Source of the DNA: Vibrio cidicii | Lineage (GTDB): Bacteria; Pseudomonadota; Gammaproteobacteria; Enterobacterales; Vibrionaceae | Direction: 5' to 3' | DNA: 64,000 nucleotides | NCBI RefSeq assembly: GCF_009763805.1 | Contig: NZ_CP046804.1 | Span: forward strand, 2,728,001 to 2,792,000 | In this document: positions 47,355 through 63,272 of the stretch, one piece after another | Layout: every line of letters begins with the position of its first letter | How positions within the stretch are numbered: position 1 is the first letter of the stretch | Made by a program: the position numbers and the translations under genes | The notes under the pieces: generated by a model | What the model was told of the DNA's origin: nothing | The model's input: the letters and a program-made list of their open reading frames with translations, nothing else | The model's database searches: none

Positions 47355-49375
47355 TTACTTTTTGTTGAACATCGCACGTAGATTCGCAATGTGGGCTTGC
47401 CCTTTTGCCATACGCTCTTCTTGTGTTACTGGCTTTTTCATGGCCTCCCATTCGACATCATCAAAAGGCAACTCATCGAGAAAACGACTTTGCGTGGGTT
47501 TGAGTAACTCGCCATATTGGCGGCGCTCTTTACACATCACAAAGGTTAACTCTCGTTGCGCTCGGGTAATGCCGACGTACATCAAACGGCGCTCTTCCTC
47601 AACGTTATCTTCATCAATACTGGTTTGATGGGGTAAAATTCCCTCTTCGGCACCAATTAAATAGACATAAGGGAATTCAAGCCCTTTCGAAGCATGCAAG
47701 GTCATCAACTGCACCGCATCGCTGTCATCGTTTTCTTCACCGCGCTCCATCATGTCGCGCAGTGTCAAACGTTGCACTACTTCCTTCAACGTTTTCTCTT
47801 CTTGGTCGTAATTGTCGCCTTCGAGATCCGATACAATCCAAGAATAGAGATCGGAGACGTTTTTCATGCGCATTTCCGCCGCTTTAGGGCTGGTCGAAGT
47901 TTCGTATAACCAGTCTTCATAGTGGATATCTCGCACTAGGGAGCGAACCGCTTCAACGGTATCCCCACGCTCTGCCTGATCGGCGATGGCCACTAACCAC
48001 TGAGTAAAACGGCGTAAGTTTCTCCAACCCTCTGCCCGTCAAATGCTGTTCCAGTCCAAGTTCAAAGCTCGCTTCAAACAAGCTTTTCCCGCGCATATTG
48101 GCGTAGCTACCGAGTTTTTCCAGCGTCACTGGGCCTATCTCACGTTTCGGCGTATTGACGATGCGTAAGAAAGCATTGTCATCGTCTGGATTCACCAAGA
48201 CACGCAAGTACGCCATGATGTCTTTGATTTCAGCCCGAGCAAAAAATGAGGTGCCGCCAGATAACTTGTACGGTACTCGGTTTTGCATCAGCGATTTTTC
48301 AATCAAGCGTGACTGATGGTTACCCCGGTACAAAATGGCGTAGTCGCCATAGTCGGTACGATTGAGAAATTTATGCGCAATGATTTCGCCAGTCACGCGC
48401 TCCGCTTCGTGCTCGTCATTGTTTGCCAGCAGGACTTTAAGTTTCTCTCCATCGGGGATTTCCGAAAATAATGACTTTTCGTAAACGTGGGGGTTATTCG
48501 CAATCAATATATTGGCAGCGCGCAAAATCCGGCTGGTCGAGCGATAGTTTTGCTCCAGTTTAATGAGGCGTAAATTGGGGTAATCTTGGCCAAGTAGAAC
48601 CAAATTCTGTGGTTTAGCGCCGCGCCAAGAGTAGATGGATTGGTCATCATCACCCACGACGGTTAAGCGGCCCCTTTCACCCACAAGCAGTTTCACCAGT
48701 TTCGTATTGGCTGGTATTGGTATCTTGATACTCATCAACCAACAAATAACGAATCCGATTCTGCCAGTAGTGGCGCACTTCTTCGTTGTTACGCAGTAAA
48801 AGTACCGGAAGTAAAATTAAATCGTCAAAATCCAATGCGTTATAAGCGCGCATCTGTTTCTGGTACATTTCAAAACAAAAAGCAAAAAGTTGCTGCTGCT
48901 CACCTTGCGCATACGCTTTCGCTTGCTCAGGGCTCAACATGTCGTTTTTCCAGTTGGAGATAGTACTCATTAACTGGCGCAAGAGATCTTTGTCCCCATC
49001 AAGCTGTTTTTCCGTCAGCTCTTTGAGCAGTGCTAACTGGTCCTGGTCATCAAACAGAGAGAAGCCGGATTTGAGCCCCAAATGTCGATATTCACGTTTA
49101 ATAATGTTTAGCCCCAAAGTATGAAATGTCGAGACCATTAACCCTTTCGACTCGGCTTTTCCCAGGGTTTGGCCAACTCGCTCTTTCATCTCACGCGCGG
49201 CTTTATTGGTAAAGGTGACCGCAGCAATATTGCGCGCCTTGTAACCACACTGCTGCACCAAATAGGCGATTTTGTTAGTGATCACTCGGGTTTTTCCTGA
49301 ACCTGCACCAGCAAGGACTAAGCAGGGCCCTGATACATATTTAACGGCTTCGTCTTGTCTTGGGTTCAGTTTCAT
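47355..49375 (-). CDS. rep: ATP-dependent DNA helicase Rep, two frameshifts
   Basis: UvrD/Rep-type 3'-5' helicase that clears proteins ahead of replication forks. Motifs: Walker [37 protein letters not shown] (motif II DEYQ), [14 protein letters not shown] and [16 protein letters not shown]. The gene lies in three frames. Removing one T at 48700-48702 (AGTTTCG, expected AGTTCG) restores [13 protein letters not shown]; removing one at 48019-48021 (AGTTTCT, expected AGTTCT) restores [18 protein letters not shown]. The result is 672 aa, the usual Rep length. The N-terminus is [14 protein letters not shown] at 49375. Both breaks are of the GTTC class and probably artefacts. Confidence 0.94.
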
Positions 49376-49511
49376 GGCGCTATCTACGTTTAATATAAAG
49401 ATGGCGCTTATGATAATGCGACCCTGTACAGATTGCCATGACCACCCCGAATTAGATTGTTACTCATTAAATGAGATATTTTCTTGCCAGAATGCTGATT
49501 GTTTACGCTAT

Positions 49512-49533
49512 AATGAATGAACGTTCATTCATT
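49512..49533. promoter_or_regulatory. Perfect 22-bp palindrome, probable VexR operator
   Basis: AATGAATGAA-CG-TTCATTCATT, fully symmetric, about 30 bases before vexR and between rep and vexR. This form is typical of TetR-family operators and would allow VexR autoregulation and control of vexAB. Confidence 0.85.
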
Positions 49534-49561
49534 GATAGGGTTAATTCTTTCGTGGTGGATC

Positions 49562-50143
49562 ATGTCTCCAGATGAACATTTCGATAAACGACAGCAAATT
49601 TTGCGTGCCGCTGAAAAGCTTGTCGCAGAGTTTGGTTTTCAAGGTTTATCGATGAGTAAATTAGCCAAAGAGGCGGGAGTCGCGGCAGGGACTATCTATC
49701 GGTATTTTACCGATAAAGAACACCTGCTGGATGAGTTGCGACTGCGCATTACCCGTCGCGTCGCCACAGCGGTACAAGCCAATGTGAGTGACGACATGCC
49801 ACTGAAACAACGTTATCGCACAATGTGGTTTAACACTTGGAATTTAGCGGCATCCAATCTGTCTACAATCAGCAACCGAGCTCAATATGATTCACTGCCC
49901 TGCTCAAGTAGTCCTGCGACTCGAGAACAAGAAAAGCAGATGTTTCACCAAGTGTCTCGATTGTTTAATCAGGGCAAAGAGCAAGGATTATTCAAACCTT
50001 TGGATAATGAAATCCTGTTTGCTCTGAGCCTAGAAACCAGTATTCAGTTGTCTAGAAAACACGCATTCGGCCTCTATCAGCTTGATGAATCCGCACAGGA
50101 ATCGGCTGTTGAAGCAAGTTGGGATGCCATTATCAATCACTAA
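49562..50143 (+). CDS. vexR: TetR-family regulator VexR
   Basis: Regulator of 193 aa with an N-terminal TetR helix-turn-helix (MSKLAKEAGVAAGTIYRYFTDKEHLLDEL) and a ligand-binding C-terminal half. The place next to an RND pair, rep and ilvC matches V. cholerae vexRAB, which responds to bile and other membrane-active compounds. The ATG at 49562 follows GGTGGATC. A perfect palindrome lies upstream. The gene is followed by vexA 17 bases later. Confidence 0.88.
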   Translation: MSPDEHFDKRQQILRAAEKLVAEFGFQGLSMSKLAKEAGVAAGTIYRYFTDKEHLLDELRLRITRRVATAVQANVSDDMPLKQRYRTMWFNTWNLAASNLSTISNRAQYDSLPCSSSPATREQEKQMFHQVSRLFNQGKEQGLFKPLDNEILFALSLETSIQLSRKHAFGLYQLDESAQESAVEASWDAIINH

Positions 50144-50160
50144 TTGGAGTTCTTAAAAGA

Positions 50161-51268
50161 ATGAAAAAGTGGACCTTCTTTATGTTACTTATCGCCATTC
50201 TGCTGTTTGGCAGCGTGATAGGTTTCAATCTCTTCAAACAGCAGAAAATCGCCGAATACATGGCAAACCGTCCTGAACCAGAGTTTCCGGTGACCGTGGC
50301 CGAGGTGAAAGCTGTCGACTGGGTGCCAGTGATCGAAGCGATTGGCTTTATCGAACCAAACCAAGGGGTGACAGTTGCGAATGAAACCAGCGGTGTCATC
50401 AAGCAGATCACGTTTGAATCCGGCACTCAGGTAAAAGAAGGGCAACCTTTGATTTTACTCGATTCTGATGTCGAGAAAGCCAACCTGAAGAGTGCGCAAG
50501 CGAAACTGCCTGCCGCGCAAGCCAAGTACAAACGTTATCAAGGGCTGTATGAGAAAGGCTCTATTTCTAAAGAGTCCTATGACGACGCAGAAGCGAACTA
50601 CTATTCACTGCAAGCGGATATCGAAAGCCTGAAAGCGTCGATTGATCGCTTGGAAGTCAAAGCGCCGTTTCTCCGGTGTGATCGGTATTCGTAATGTGTA
50701 TCTTGGTCAATACCTCCAAGCAGGCTCTGACATTGTGCGCCTAGAAGACACCAGCGTGATGCGTCTGCGCTTTACCGTGCCACAAACTGATATCTCGCGC
50801 ATTTTTATGGGCCAAGAGGTCGACATTTTTGTCGATTCTTACCCACAAACGCCTTTCAAAGGCTCGATTACAGCCATCGAACCGGCTGTCAGTGTGCAAA
50901 GTGGCTTGATCCAAGTGCAAGCCGACATCCCGAACAACGATGGCAAACTACGTAGCGGTATGTTTGCGCGCGCCAACATCATCTTACCGAAACAAGAAAA
51001 TCAGGTCACTTTGGCTCAAACGGCCATCACGTACACTTTGTACGGTGACAATGTTTACATTGTGACTGAACAAGATGGCGTTAAGCGTGTGCAACAACAC
51101 GTGGTCAAAGTGGGCGAGCGCACACATGACATCGCGCATATTCTGGAAGGCGTGAAACCGGGTGACATCGTGGTCACCTCAGGACAAATTCGTCTGAGCA
51201 ATGGTGCGAAAGTCCGTATCGTCGAAAGCGATGCGACCACAACACCAGCCGAAACCCCAATGCTTTAA
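50161..51268 (+). CDS. vexA: RND efflux periplasmic adaptor VexA, frameshifted
   Basis: Membrane-fusion protein of 368 aa that links the RND pump VexB to an outer-membrane channel. It has an N-terminal membrane anchor (MLLIAILLFGSVIGF), a lipoyl/hairpin region and a beta-barrel part (SGVIKQITFESGTQVKEGQPLILLD; RFTVPQTDISRIFMGQEVD). The frame is broken at 50668-50670: CCGTTTCTCC, expected CCGTTCTCC, restoring VKAPFSGVIGIRNVYLGQY. ATG at 50161 follows GGAG. It is in an operon with vexR and vexB. No channel gene adjoins, as in V. cholerae, where TolC serves. Confidence 0.9.
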
Positions 51269-51279
51269 GCGGAGGCATC

Positions 51280-54200
51280 ATGCGCTTTACTGATGTTTTT
51301 ATTAAACGTCCAGTGCTTGCGGTATCGATCAGCTTTTTAATTGCACTGCTTGGTTTTCAAGCCGTGTTTAAAATGCAAGTGAGCGAATACCCTGAAATGA
51401 CCAACACGGTCATCACTGTGTCAACTGGCTACTATGGTGCCAGTGCCGACCTAATCCAAGGCTTCGTCACACAGCCTTTGGAGCAAGCGGTAGCACAAGC
51501 TGACAACATCGACTATATGACTTCACAATCGGTACTGGGTAAATCGACCATTACCGTCAACATGAAGCTCAATACCGATCCGAATGCGGCTTTAGCAGAT
51601 ATTTTGGCCAAAACTAACTCCGTTCGCTCACAGTTACCAAAAGAGTCTGAAGACCCGACAGTGACAATGTCGACTGGTTCGACAACAGCGGTACTGTATA
51701 TCGGTTTTACCAGTGATGAACTGGAGTCGAGTCAAATCACCGACTATCTCGAACGTGTAATCAACCCTCAACTCTATGCCATCAATGGTATCTCCAGCAT
51801 CAACTTGTATGGTGGGATGAAATATGCCCTGCGTATCTGGCTGGATCCGGCAAAGATGGCTGCACTAAACCTGACGGCTACCGACGTCAACAGTGTCTTG
51901 AGCGCCAACAATTATCAGTCGGCGACAGGTCAGGCGATTGGCGAGTTCGTACTGTACAACGGCAGTGCCGATACACAAGTATCGAATGCTGAAGAGCTGA
52001 AACGCTTGGTGGTGAAAGCCGAAAACGGCAACGTAACCCGATTGGGCGACATTGCCAAAGTCACCTTAGCCAAAAGCCATGACACCTACCGTGCCAGTGC
52101 CAATGGTCAAGAAGCCGTTGTGGCTGCGATTAACGCAGCGCCAAGTGCGAACCCAATCAACATTGCCAAAGATGTGTTAGACGTGTTGCCAGAATTGAAA
52201 AAGAACATGCCTAGCAACATCACCATGAACGTGTTGTATGACTCCACAGTCGCGATCAATGAATCGATTCATGAAGTTATCAAAACCATCGTTGAAGCAG
52301 CGTTAATCGTACTGGTGGTGATCACCTTATTCCTTGGTTCATTCCGCGCAGTTCTTATTCCAATTGTTACCATTCCTCTGTCACTGATTGGTGTGGCAAT
52401 GGTGATGCAAGCGATGGGGTTTCTCTTGGAACTTGATGACACTTCTAGCAATGGTATTGGCGATCGGTCTGGTGGTGGATGATGCGATCGTCGTACTCGA
52501 GAACGTTGACCGTCATATTAAAGAGGGCGAGTCTCCGTTCCGTGCAGCGATTATCGGTACGCGTGAAATCGCGATTCCAGTCATTGCGATGACCCTGACA
52601 TTAGGGGCAGTATACGCGCCAATCGCGCTGATGGGCGGCATCACAGGTGCTCTGTTTAAAGAGTTTGCTTTAACATTGGCAGGTTCAGTATTCGTTTCCG
52701 GTATCGTCGCACTGACGCTCTCACCAATGATGTGTTCGAAGATGCTCAAGGCCAATGAGACACCCAACCGCTTTGAGCAGACAGTGCATCACTTCCTTGA
52801 TCGCATGACTAACCGCTATGGCCGTATGTTGCAAGCGGTGATGGCACATCGCCCTGTGGTGTTGGCGTTTTCAGTGATCGTTTTCGCTAGTTTGCCCATA
52901 CTGTTTAAGTTTATTCCGAGCGAACTTGCTCCGTCAGAAGATAAGGGCGTGGTAATGTTGCTGGGAACAGGACCTTCCAATGCCAACCTAGACTACCTCT
53001 CAAACACCATGGCAGACGTGAACAAAATTCTCTCTGATCAACCAGAAGTTCAATTTGCACAGGTGTTCACTGGCATTCCAAATACCAACCAAGCATTTGG
53101 TATTGCGTCAATGGTACCTTGGAGCCAACGCGAAGCCAGCCAAGCGGAAGTGACCAACCGAGTCGGCCGATTGGTACAGGATATTCCAGGCATGGCGGTA
53201 ACCGCTTTCCAGATGCCTGAACTACCCGGTGCGGGTTCTGGTTTGCCAATTCAGTTTGTCATCACCACACCGAATGCGTTTGAAAGCCTGTTCACCATTG
53301 CAACCGATGTCCTTGGTGAAGTGCAATCTAGCCCACTGTTCGTCTACTCAAATCTCGATTTGAACTACGATTCGGCGACGATGAAAATCAACATCGACAA
53401 GGACAAGGCTGGTGCCTATGGCGTCACCATGCAAAACATTGGTATCACATTGGGCACAATGATGGCGGATGGTTACGTCAACCGCATCGACCTCAATGGC
53501 CGTTCGTATGAAGTGATCCCACAAGTTGAGCGTAAATGGCGTCTTAATCCAGAATCAATGAAAAACTACTATGTTCGTGCGGCGGATGGAAAAGCAGTAC
53601 CACTGAGTAGTTTGATTACCATTGATGTGGTGGCAGAACCACGCGCACTTCCTCACTTCAACCAGTTGAACTCAGCCACTGTCGGAGCAGTACCGTCTCC
53701 GGGCACGGCAATGGGTGATGCGATTACCTGGTTTGAGAACATCGCCGATACCAAGTTACCGAAAGGCTATAGTCATGACTACATGGGTGAAGCTCGCCAG
53801 TACGTAACCGAAGGCAGTGCGTTGTACGCAACGTTTGGGTTAGCGTTGGCCATCATCTTCTTGGTTTTGGCAATACAGTTCGAATCACTAAGAGATCCCA
53901 TCGTTATCATGGTCTCGGTGCCACTCGCTGTATGTGGAGCACTCATCGCGTTAGCTTGGGGTGCTGCGACCATGAACATCTACTCACAAGTTGGGTTGAT
54001 CACCTTGGTGGGCCTAATCACTAAACACGGTATCTTGATTTGTGAAGTAGCGAAGGAAGAGCAGTTACACAATAAACGCTCGCGTATCGAAGCAGTGATG
54101 GAAGCGGCGAAAGTGCGTCTTCGTCCAATCCTGATGACCACAGCTGCGATGATCGCAGGCTTGATCCCACTGATGTACGCCACAGGCGCAGGCGCAGCCC

Positions 54201-54403
54201 AACGCTTCAGTATCGGTATTGTTATCGTTGCAGGCCTCGCGATTGGTACTCTGTTTACACTGTTCGTACTGCCAGTTATCTACAGCTACTTAGCAGAAAA
54301 ACATAAGCCACTGCCTATCTTTGTCGAAGATAAAGATCTAGAGAAACTCGCGCGAGTTGACGAAGCCAAAGCGGCACAACGCCAAATTGCAGAGCAGCAG
54401 TAA
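51280..54403 (+). CDS. vexB: RND multidrug efflux pump VexB, frameshifted
   Basis: Inner-membrane proton-driven exporter of about 1040 aa with twelve helices and two large periplasmic loops. It opens MRFTDVFIKRPVLAVSISFLIALLG and carries the RND transport motif GLVVDDAIVVLENVDRH with its two Asp, and LITKHGILICEVA. The frame breaks at 52420-52422 (GGGTTTCTCT, expected GGGTTCTCT), restoring GFSWNLMTLLAMVLAIG. The order vexR-vexA-vexB beside rep and ilvC is that of V. cholerae, where VexAB exports bile salts and antimicrobials; substrates here are inferred from that. Confidence 0.9.
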
Positions 54404-54420
54404 CCTTTCAAAGGCTTAAC

Positions 54421-54450
54421 AAAAGGTCACTTCGGTGACCTTTTTTATTT
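54421..54450 (+). terminator. Terminator after vexB
   Basis: Stem AAAAGGTCAC/GTGACCTTTT with a TTCG tetraloop and further T, an efficient terminator form. Confidence 0.92.
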
Positions 54451-54538
54451 TGCTTGTTGCGCATTTTTACCCTCTCACTAGCGACTTTTGTCATCCAATT
54501 CCTTAGAATGAGCTCAAAGATACAGGAGTTAACCCCAC

Positions 54539-54790
54539 ATGTTTGATGCCAAAAAGCTAGAGCAGATCGCTAAGCAAATCCATGATTCCATGCCACAACC
54601 CGTGAAAGATCTGGGTTCTGATGTCGAGCAAAAAGTTCGCCAAGTCATCCAAGGACAACTGAACAAGCTCGATGTTGTTAGCCGAGAAGAGTTCGATGTG
54701 CAAACGCAAGTTCTGCTGCGTACACGACAAAAACTCAGTGAAATGGAAAAGAAACTGGCCGAGTTAGAAGCAAAGCTAGCGGATAAATAA
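54539..54790 (+). CDS. ubiK: Ubiquinone biosynthesis accessory factor UbiK
   Basis: Small coiled-coil protein of 83 aa of the BMFP/YqiC family, which assists ubiquinone synthesis together with UbiJ. Typical stretches are [35 protein letters not shown] [13 protein letters not shown], and a closing leucine-zipper-like [19 protein letters not shown] at 54539 lies after AGGAG within GATACAGGAGTTAACCCCAC. It stands between vexB and ilvC with terminators on both sides. Confidence 0.92.
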   Translation: MFDAKKLEQIAKQIHDSMPQPVKDLGSDVEQKVRQVIQGQLNKLDVVSREEFDVQTQVLLRTRQKLSEMEKKLAELEAKLADK

Positions 54791-54817
54791 CCACCCAGTT
54801 CATCCTGACACTAAATG

Positions 54818-54856
54818 AAAAGGCTTGCTCATAAAATGAGCAAGCCTTTTATTTTG
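54818..54856. terminator. Terminator between ubiK and ilvC
   Basis: Perfect 15-bp stem AAAAGGCTTGCTCAT/ATGAGCAAGCCTTTT with loop AAA, then ATTTTG; serves ubiK and may also act for the minus strand. Confidence 0.9.
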
Positions 54857-54969
54857 ATGTTGTGTTTGATTTTGTATTTATTGACCCCAGTCTGTCTGGA
54901 GTTCTGTGGTAGAGAATGAAGATGAATCTGCGTTGAGTTCACCTTCATCCCCTCCTAAATTTTTCTCAA

Positions 54970-56454
54970 TTAACCGCCAACTGCGATACGTTTCATGTCC
55001 GTCATGTAACCACGCAGTTCCTCACCGATGTACTCAACTGGATGGTTGCGGATGACTTCGTTGACCTTGATAAGCGTCGCATTATCAACCTGATTGGAGG
55101 TTTCACCCAACCCTTTGCCGATCACGTCAGTGCCCACTTTTGGCATAAACTTCTCACGCAGCAGCGGTGTAGCGACATTAGCAAATAGGTAGTTGCCGTA
55201 TTCCGCCGTGTCAGAAATAACCACGTTCATTTCGTACAGACGCTTACGAGCGATGGTATTCGCAATCAGTGGCAACTCGTGTAGCGATTCATAGTACGCA
55301 GACTCATCGATGATGCCAGAAGCCGTCATCGCTTCAAACGCCAACTCAACCCCAGCGCGCACCATCGCAATCATCAGGATACCGTTGTCAAAATATTCTT
55401 GCTCAGAAATTTCCACATCCGTTGCCGGGTAGTTTTCAAACGCCGTCTCACCTGTTTCTGCACGCCAGCCCAGAAGGTTCGCATCGTCATTCGCCCAATC
55501 CGCCATCATGGTGCTAGAGAAATGGCCAGAAATAATGTCATCCATGTGTTTGTTGTACAGTGGACGCAGTAGATCCTTCAGCTCTTCCGACAGCTCAAAC
55601 GCTTTGATTTTTGCCGGATTCGACAGGCGATCCATCATATGGGTGATGCCGCCAAACTTAAGCGCTTCAGTCACCGTCTCCCAGCCGTACTGCAAAAGCT
55701 TACCGGCGTAACCTGGGTCAATGCCTTCAGCAACCATCTTCTCGTAACATACGATAGAGCCCGCTTGCAGCATGCCACACAGAATCGTCTGTTCACCCAT
55801 AAGGTCAGATTTCACTTCAGCAACGAAAGAAGACTCTAGGCAACCAGCACGGTGACCACCCGTCGCCGCCGCCCAAGCTTTGGCGATATCCCAGCCTTCC
55901 CCTTTTGGATCATTCTCTGGGTGAACAGCAATCAATGTTGGTACACCAAAGCCGCGTTTGTATTCTTCGCGAACCTCTGTACCAGGACACTTAGGCGCAA
56001 CCATCACAACCGTCAGGTCTTTACGAATTTGCATCCCTTCTTCAACCACGTTGAAACCGTGTGAATAACCCAGCGCAGCCCCTTCTTTCATCAGCGGCAT
56101 AACTGTTTCAACAACGTTTGAATGCTGTTTGTCTGGAGTCAGGTTTACCACTAAATCAGCTTGCGGGATCAATGCTTCATAGCTACCCACTTCAAAACCG
56201 TTCTCTTGCGCATTTTTGTAAGATTGACGTTGCTCGTCAATCGCTGCTTGACGTAATGCATAGGCAACATCGAGACCGGAGTCACGCATGTTCAAACCTT
56301 GGTTTAAACCTTGCGCACCACAACCCACAATGACCACTTTTCTCCCTTTCAGATAATCAGCTTCTGTAGCAAATTCGCTGCGATCCATAAAACGGCAACG
56401 ACCTAATTGGTCCAACTGCTCACGAAGGTTCAGAGTATTGAAATAGTTAGCCAT
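54970..56454 (-). CDS. ilvC: Ketol-acid reductoisomerase, class II
   Basis: NADPH-dependent enzyme of isoleucine and valine synthesis, acting after acetohydroxyacid synthase. At 494 aa it is the long class II form. The Rossmann motif [21 protein letters not shown] and the acidic metal site region ([16 protein letters not shown], and a duplicated knotted C-terminal domain) are present. ATG at 56454 follows AAGGAGAGCCCG. It is divergent from ilvY, its activator in enterobacteria. Confidence 0.96.
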   Translation of the reverse strand: MANYFNTLNLREQLDQLGRCRFMDRSEFATEADYLKGRKVVIVGCGAQGLNQGLNMRDSGLDVAYALRQAAIDEQRQSYKNAQENGFEVGSYEALIPQADLVVNLTPDKQHSNVVETVMPLMKEGAALGYSHGFNVVEEGMQIRKDLTVVMVAPKCPGTEVREEYKRGFGVPTLIAVHPENDPKGEGWDIAKAWAAATGGHRAGCLESSFVAEVKSDLMGEQTILCGMLQAGSIVCYEKMVAEGIDPGYAGKLLQYGWETVTEALKFGGITHMMDRLSNPAKIKAFELSEELKDLLRPLYNKHMDDIISGHFSSTMMADWANDDANLLGWRAETGETAFENYPATDVEISEQEYFDNGILMIAMVRAGVELAFEAMTASGIIDESAYYESLHELPLIANTIARKRLYEMNVVISDTAEYGNYLFANVATPLLREKFMPKVGTDVIGKGLGETSNQVDNATLIKVNEVIRNHPVEYIGEELRGYMTDMKRIAVGG

Positions 56455-56590
56455 CGGGCTCTCCTTAAAAATCATCCATACTGGTCGGTAGGGCACCTAC
56501 CGAATAAGTTCATACTAAAACAGGCAGAAGATTGCTGAAAGTGATATATTCACAACCAGTTCTTGCGATTAATGCAACATAAGAGTTCAC

Positions 56591-57484
56591 ATGAACATAA
56601 AGACATTACAACTATTTCTCCATCTTTGCGACAGCATGAGCTTCAGTAAAACCGCCGCATCTATGCACGTTAGCCCATCAGCTTTAAGTCGCCAAATTCA
56701 AAAATTAGAAGAAGAGATTGGGCATTCCCTATTTGTGCGCGACAACCGCAGTGTGGAACTTACCCCAGTTGGCAGCAAATTACTGCCTGTCGCTATGCGT
56801 ATGCTCAACGATTGGCGTCAATTTCAAGCCCAACTCGGCGATCAGGAAAGTGAACTGAAAGGCGAAATTCGCCTGTTCTGTTCAGTGACAGCGAGTTATA
56901 GCCACCTACCAGAACTCCTTAATGCCTTCCGTCTTAAACACCCTTATATTGAATTCAAACTGCTTACCGGAGACCCTGCTCAAGCGATTGATAAAATTCT
57001 ACATGACGAAGCAGACATTGCGATTTCTGCCATGCCCGAGCATCTACCATCACGAGTGGAATTTACGACTATCAGTGAAATACCGTTATCGGTGATTGCC
57101 CCCATCGGTATAAGCAATTTTGTTGAAGAAATACAGAAAGAACAACCAGACTGGAGCCGAGTCCCTTTTATCGTCCCTGAAGCAGGAACCGCACGAGACC
57201 GAGTGAACAGTTGGTTTAAAAGAATGAAAATTAAACCCAACATCTATGCTCAAATTGCAGGACACGAAGCGATAGTCAGCATGGTCGCTCTTGGGTGTGG
57301 TGTTGGCATTGCGCCAGATGTGGTGATCAACAACAGTCCAGTACGAGAAAAAGTACAGCGCTTATCATTTTCTCCAGTGAAGCCATTCAAGCTGGGGGTT
57401 TGCTGTAAACGCTCACAGCTTGATGACCCATTGGTCCGAGCTTTATGGCGTGTCGTTACATCCAAGCTCAGTATCGTCGATTGA
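56591..57484 (+). CDS. ilvY: LysR-family activator IlvY
   Basis: LysR-type regulator of 297 aa: N-terminal winged helix (FSKTAASMHVSPSALSRQIQKLEEEIG) and a C-terminal co-inducer domain. It is divergent from ilvC over 136 bases, the arrangement in which IlvY activates ilvC in response to acetohydroxy acids and represses itself. The intergenic stretch should hold its tandem operators, but I could not mark exact boxes. The start ATG at 56591 gives MNIKTLQLFLHLCDSM. Confidence 0.93.
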   Translation: MNIKTLQLFLHLCDSMSFSKTAASMHVSPSALSRQIQKLEEEIGHSLFVRDNRSVELTPVGSKLLPVAMRMLNDWRQFQAQLGDQESELKGEIRLFCSVTASYSHLPELLNAFRLKHPYIEFKLLTGDPAQAIDKILHDEADIAISAMPEHLPSRVEFTTISEIPLSVIAPIGISNFVEEIQKEQPDWSRVPFIVPEAGTARDRVNSWFKRMKIKPNIYAQIAGHEAIVSMVALGCGVGIAPDVVINNSPVREKVQRLSFSPVKPFKLGVCCKRSQLDDPLVRALWRVVTSKLSIVD

Positions 57485-57540
57485 TAGCAATCTAAATAAA
57501 AACACGATCTCAACCAACCTATTATACCAATCTGTAAAAT

Positions 57541-57706
57541 TAACTGGTCAGATTAATCCAGTCTCTTGCACACTTTCTCCACGACATCGTCATAATAGGT
57601 AAAACTCTGATTGAAAAGACAATGCTGTCTGAGCCAACCTCCACACTTGTTCTATCGGGTTTAGCTCTGTCATTGATATGCCAACTCGCCCCATCCATAA
57701 TGATGA
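57541..57706 (-). pseudogene. Remnant of IS630-type transposase, C-terminal end
   Basis: On the minus strand, three frames contain pieces of one protein end: IMDGASWHINDRAK, then ELNPIEQVW and YYDDVVEKVCK, then RDWINLTS followed by a stop. These match the order of DDE-type IS630 transposases (DGASWH, the SPELNPIEQVW catalytic end, and the closing DWI-LTS). About thirty codons between the first two pieces are missing, and frames shift, so it is a decayed fragment with no intact inverted repeats that I can mark. It sits in the 330-base gap between ilvY and the rrn operon end. Confidence 0.75.
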
Positions 57707-57780
57707 CAGCATGGAATAAAAAGTGTGCAAGGCATGGAGTCTTTTATGAAGTTGTTCAACGAGCGAAATTCTAGCTACAG

Positions 57781-57811
57781 AAAAAAGCCTGCTGATTACT
57801 CAGCAGGCTTT
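57781..57811 (-). terminator. Terminator of the rrn operon
   Basis: Stem AAAGCCTGCTGA/TCAGCAGGCTTT with loop of four and a T-run on the minus strand, just beyond tRNA-Ser. Confidence 0.9.
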
Positions 57812-57819
57812 CTTTATAG

Positions 57820-57910
57820 TGGCGGAGAGATAGGGATTTGAACCCTAGGTACGCTATTAACGTACGCCGGTTTTCAAGACCGGTGCTTTCAACCACTCAG
57901 CCATCTCTCC
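57820..57910 (-). tRNA. tRNA-Ser(TGA)
   Basis: 91 bases with the long variable arm of a class II tRNA, anticodon TGA (CGGTCTTGAAAACCG), acceptor GGAGAGA/TCTCTCC with encoded CCA. Downstream of 5S, it is probably co-transcribed as the distal gene of the rrn operon. Confidence 0.93.
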
Positions 57911-57980
57911 ACAAATTGTCATCGTCAGATTAGTACACTGATAATGTTGTTACACGTATATACGAGTAACCGTATTCAAA

Positions 57981-58098
57981 GCCTGGCGATGTTCTACTCT
58001 CACATGGGGAAACCCCACACTACCATCGACGCTGTTTCGTTTCACTTCTGAGTTCGGGATGGAGTCAGGTGGGTCCAAAACGCTATGGTCGCCAAGCA
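57981..58098 (-). rRNA. rrf: 5S ribosomal RNA
   Basis: About 118 bases; begins TGCTTGGCGACCATAGCG and ends CGCCAGGC on the minus strand with the conserved CCCGAACTCAGAAGTGAAACG core. Ends are accurate to a few bases. Confidence 0.94.
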
Positions 58099-58207
58099 AA
58101 TTCTTTCTCTCTATTTCTAGAGAATAATCTGGAAAGCTGTTTCAGTTCTTTTTAACACATTCAATTCGTTCTTGCTTTGAGTCCACCAAAACCCTTTGGG
58201 TGTTGTA

Positions 58208-61092
<2,885 letters not shown>

Positions 61093-61397
61093 ATACAACC
61101 CCAAAGGGTCTTTACGTTAAACAACCAAGGTTGCTATCTCATTATTTGAATGAGCGAGATAGCTTTGATTTGCCGGACTCAATTTTGAATCGTCACTGTA
61201 AGTGACATTCCCAAGAACACTTGAATGTGTTTGTTGGTGTTTGTCTTAAAGACAAACATTGAGAACTTTACAAGTAATCTATCAATGAAGATAAATTACT
61301 TTGTCAGCTTTCCAAATTGTTAAAGAGCAATAATAGCTCGAAGCTTTCGCTTCAAAACCATCAATCTGTGTGAACACTCATCGCAATAATCATCGTA
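61093..61397 (-). other. 16S-23S spacer without tRNA gene
   Basis: About 305 bases separate 16S from 23S. I find no tRNA cloverleaf in it, so it is the tRNA-less spacer type found in some Vibrio rrn operons. It contains processing stems and a GTTAAAGAGCAATAAT-like boxA-region match near the 16S end, also seen in the leader. Confidence 0.75.
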
Positions 61398-62940
<1,543 letters not shown>

Positions 62941-63144
62941 AAAGTTTTTTGAAGCTTGCGCTTCGGCTCAATGAATACTGAATAAATTGACTGTGCCGAA
63001 TCTTGCGATTCGTTTTGGTCACTCAGTTCATTGATAAATCTTTTGCGATTATCATCAACGAGTGCCCACACAGATTGATAGGTTTATATTGTTAAAGAGC
63101 TTTCTTCCTGCTTCAGTGACTGAGTCACCGTGGAAGAGGCGGCC

Positions 63145-63172
63145 ATTTTAGCGAGTTAAGTTTCTGTGTCAA
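63145..63172 (-). promoter_or_regulatory. rrn promoter, proximal
   Basis: Minus-strand TTGACA (63167-63172), 16-base spacer, TAAAAT (63145-63150), then GC-rich GGCCGCCTC. An A/T-rich UP-element-like stretch lies upstream. Confidence 0.85.
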
Positions 63173-63272
63173 CCACTTTTTTCAAAACTTTTTTCAGGTT
63201 TGTCACCTGGCTAAAACGCCTTGCTGATTTGTCTTGGTTCCTTATGGAGCCTTGCCGTGTCAGCGAGGTGGC

